Below, one piece after another: positions 62,064-64,000 of a stretch of DNA of 64,000 bases (position 1 is its first letter; each line of letters starts with the position of its first letter). Under the pieces are notes generated by a model. That model was not told the DNA's origin, made no database searches, and saw nothing but the letters and a program-made list of their open reading frames with translations. The position numbers and the translations under genes were made by a program. Source of the DNA: Dyella telluris. Its GTDB lineage: Bacteria > Pseudomonadota > Gammaproteobacteria > Xanthomonadales > Rhodanobacteraceae. The stretch lies in NCBI RefSeq assembly GCF_014297575.1, contig NZ_CP060412.1, forward strand, positions 2,542,001-2,606,000. Direction: 5' to 3'.

Positions 62064-64000
62064 TCAGATCTTGTAGTTGAGACCGAACATCACCGTGCGG
62101 CCCCACGTGTTGTAGTCGAGCGGACGACCCACCTGCACATTGTTCGGCAGGTCGGAGATCTGCTCGGTCTTGTACGGCGAATTGGTCAGGTTGTAGACCT
62201 GCAGCAGGATCGACAAGCCGTTCCAGCTGCCCTGCGTGAAGGCGTAACCCGCCTGGAAGTCGGTCTGCTTGTCGGCCAGCACCTTCTGGTAGCCCAGCTG
62301 GTCGAACAGCGCGATGGCTTCGCCGGTGAACGACGAGCGGTAGCGTTCGGTGAGGCGGAACGACCAGCCGAACTTCTCGTAGTACAGCGTGAGGTTGGCG
62401 ACCTTGCGCGACAGGCCTGGCAGGGTGCTCGGTGCGCCGGGAATGGAGGTGATCGAGCTCACCGGCACGGTGCTGTTGGTCAGCGAGAAGTTGCCCTGCA
62501 TGCCGAAGCCGTCCAGCCAGTGCGTGACCAGGCCGCCTTCCAGCGAACCGGACAGCTCAAGGCCCTGCATCTTGCCGCCGGTGCCGTTCTCCGGAGTGGT
62601 GAACGAGCCGATGTTGCTGCTGGCCGGGTGAGTGGGATCGTCGTTGGTGTAGTGGGAGAAGTCATAGTCGAGCACGGTCTGGTTGTAGATGTAGTTCAAC
62701 AGGTTCTTGTTGAACACCGCGACGGCAACGTAGCTCGACTTGCCGAAGTATTTTTCCCACGACAGGTCCGTGCCCACCGCCACATACGGCTTGAGGTTCG
62801 GGTTGCCGCCGCTGCCCGTCCACAGGTACTGCCCGGCGGCGGGACCGGATTCCACCAGGTTGAGGCTGGCGGACGTCGCCACCTTCTCGTCATCGATGCG
62901 ACCGCGCGCCATGGTCTTGGCCAGGCCAAAGCGCAGGTACTGCTTCTCGCCAATGGTCGCGATCAGGTTGAGGCTCGGCAGCACGTTGTTGTACGAGGTG
63001 CCGCCGCTGATGGGGGCCACCAGGTCGTTGCCGTTGGTCTGCAGTGCATCGGACGACTGGTTGGTGTGCACGAACTGCACGCCCGCATTGCCGCGTAGCG
63101 GTATGTCACCCAGCATCGTGTCGATGTTGAACTTCACGTAGGCCACGGGGACTTTTTCTTCCACCGAGTAATTGCGCGCCCAGTCGTTCTGTCCGTTGCC
63201 CGAGGTGAGGTAGAACTGGCTGTTCAGCGCAGCCAGCACGTTGTAGTTGAGGATGGAGCCGATGCCGCCGTAGCTGAGGTTGGTCGGTCCATAGATGAAG
63301 GACGGGTTGATCGGCACGCTGTAGGCAGGGTTGTAGTCGCTGCCGGTGGAGCCGTTGCCGTTGAGCCACGCGAACTGCACGTCCGCCGACTTGGTCTTCT
63401 TGCGGTCGGAGTAGTTCACGCCCGCGTCAACCGTGCTGAAGATCCAGCCGACGGGGTGCGACACCTGCAGGCGGATGGCCTTGATGTGATCGTCCTGGTG
63501 GTCGAACTCCTGGCGGCCGTTGTAGCCGTAGTCGTCCGGGTCGGTGAACATGATGGACGACGGGTCGGACAGGTCCACGCCGGTACGGAAATTCGGGTAA
63601 CCGTAGTTCTGCGGCGTGGCGAACTGCACGCTGGTGGTGCCCTGGTCAGGGATGCCCGAAAACAGGTACGCGTCGTGCAGATCCTTCTTCGCGCTGGAGT
63701 ACGACAGATCGGCCATGGCCTCCCAGCCGTTGCCGAACTGGAACTGGTTGTTCCAGCCCACCGAGAACAGCTTGTCGTGTTCCTTGGTGTATTCGTTCTG
63801 CAGGATCGGGCGGATGTTGTCGATGGTGCCGGTGGTGACGATGGGATAGGGCGATGCGGGCACGGTGCCGACGTTGCTGTATTCAGCGGGGCCTGCGCTG
63901 TTATACGGGCCGCTCGCCCACTGCGCGCCGTTGGTGTACTTCTTTTCGTTGAAGGTGGAGTAGTAGGTATCCAGCGTGCCGTGGTACCAGTCGTTGGGCG
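62064..64000 (-). CDS. TonB-dependent receptor, N-terminus outside window
   Basis: The C-terminal roughly 645 residues of a receptor barrel are visible. The frame stays open to the window edge, so the start lies beyond it. Strand patterns and extracellular loops rich in Asn, Tyr and Gly resemble the 925-residue receptor at 37 kb (for example YEKFGWSFRLTERYRSSFTGEA against the same region there), and the protein ends FGLNYKI. It likely transports a carbohydrate. The plug and signal are not visible. Confidence 0.93.
   Translation of the reverse strand, partial: PNDWYHGTLDTYYSTFNEKKYTNGAQWASGPYNSAGPAEYSNVGTVPASPYPIVTTGTIDNIRPILQNEYTKEHDKLFSVGWNNQFQFGNGWEAMADLSYSSAKKDLHDAYLFSGIPDQGTTSVQFATPQNYGYPNFRTGVDLSDPSSIMFTDPDDYGYNGRQEFDHQDDHIKAIRLQVSHPVGWIFSTVDAGVNYSDRKKTKSADVQFAWLNGNGSTGSDYNPAYSVPINPSFIYGPTNLSYGGIGSILNYNVLAALNSQFYLTSGNGQNDWARNYSVEEKVPVAYVKFNIDTMLGDIPLRGNAGVQFVHTNQSSDALQTNGNDLVAPISGGTSYNNVLPSLNLIATIGEKQYLRFGLAKTMARGRIDDEKVATSASLNLVESGPAAGQYLWTGSGGNPNLKPYVAVGTDLSWEKYFGKSSYVAVAVFNKNLLNYIYNQTVLDYDFSHYTNDDPTHPASSNIGSFTTPENGTGGKMQGLELSGSLEGGLVTHWLDGFGMQGNFSLTNSTVPVSSITSIPGAPSTLPGLSRKVANLTLYYEKFGWSFRLTERYRSSFTGEAIALFDQLGYQKVLADKQTDFQAGYAFTQGSWNGLSILLQVYNLTNSPYKTEQISDLPNNVQVGRPLDYNTWGRTVMFGLNYKI

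Overview
The window is GC-rich, gene-dense bacterial DNA. Several features point to a gammaproteobacterium of the Xanthomonadales/Lysobacterales, most likely a Rhodanobacteraceae-type genome (Dyella, Luteibacter, Rhodanobacter, Frateuria). These are a type II secretion operon in the Xanthomonas xps order (E-F-G-H-I-J-K-L-M-N-D), large TonB-dependent receptors next to secreted glycosidases, a tryptophan-halogenase-like flavoprotein beside a receptor, and palindromic intergenic repeats. The family-level placement is an inference. No tRNA, rRNA, CRISPR array, prophage or intact insertion sequence was seen.

Layout. 1-6.5 kb: the 3' part of a GH3 beta-glucosidase, a small unknown gene divergent from a LysR regulator, a lipoprotein methyltransferase, rluE, an OmpA-like lipoprotein and tatD. 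6.5-12.4 kb: a secreted subtilisin-like protease preceded by a strongly structured leader, then a 1113-residue trimeric autotransporter adhesin. 12.4-23.8 kb: a complete xps/gsp operon, mostly translationally coupled by ATGA overlaps. 23.8-25.0 kb: no credible gene, but a nested set of inverted repeats. 25.0-27.5 kb: hrpB.

27.5-42.5 kb is a carbohydrate locus. A seven-gene leftward operon (dgoR-dgoK-dgoA-dgoD-SDR-SMP30-galP-like) encodes a full oxidative (De Ley-Doudoroff) route from galactose to pyruvate plus glyceraldehyde-3-phosphate. It is divergent from an exported aldose 1-epimerase. The rightward arm adds a GH5-like hydrolase, a TonB-dependent receptor, a sialidase-fold (GH93-like) enzyme and a GH43 enzyme, so outer-membrane uptake, polymer trimming, anomer conversion and catabolism sit together.

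42.5-50 kb holds mostly exported proteins: a DUF4440-like protein, an M28 peptidase, a ClpP-fold protein lacking the expected serine, an alpha/beta hydrolase and a DUF4124 protein. 50-58.6 kb is a second sugar locus: a LacI-family regulator, an 844-residue GH3 glucosidase, a TonB-dependent receptor and a halogenase-like flavoprotein. One 14-16 bp palindrome occurs once before the glucosidase and twice before the receptor, which defines a small local regulon. 58.6-64 kb has small unknown proteins, a prolyl aminopeptidase and the 3' part of a third TonB-dependent receptor that runs off the window.

The recurrent theme is envelope export: T2SS, its likely substrates (protease, glycosidases), adhesin and receptors. 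The best candidates for undescribed biology are the structured leader before the protease, the roughly 1-kb nested-palindrome element, the T2SS ATPase without its cysteine zinc motif, and the LacI regulon with the halogenase-like enzyme.
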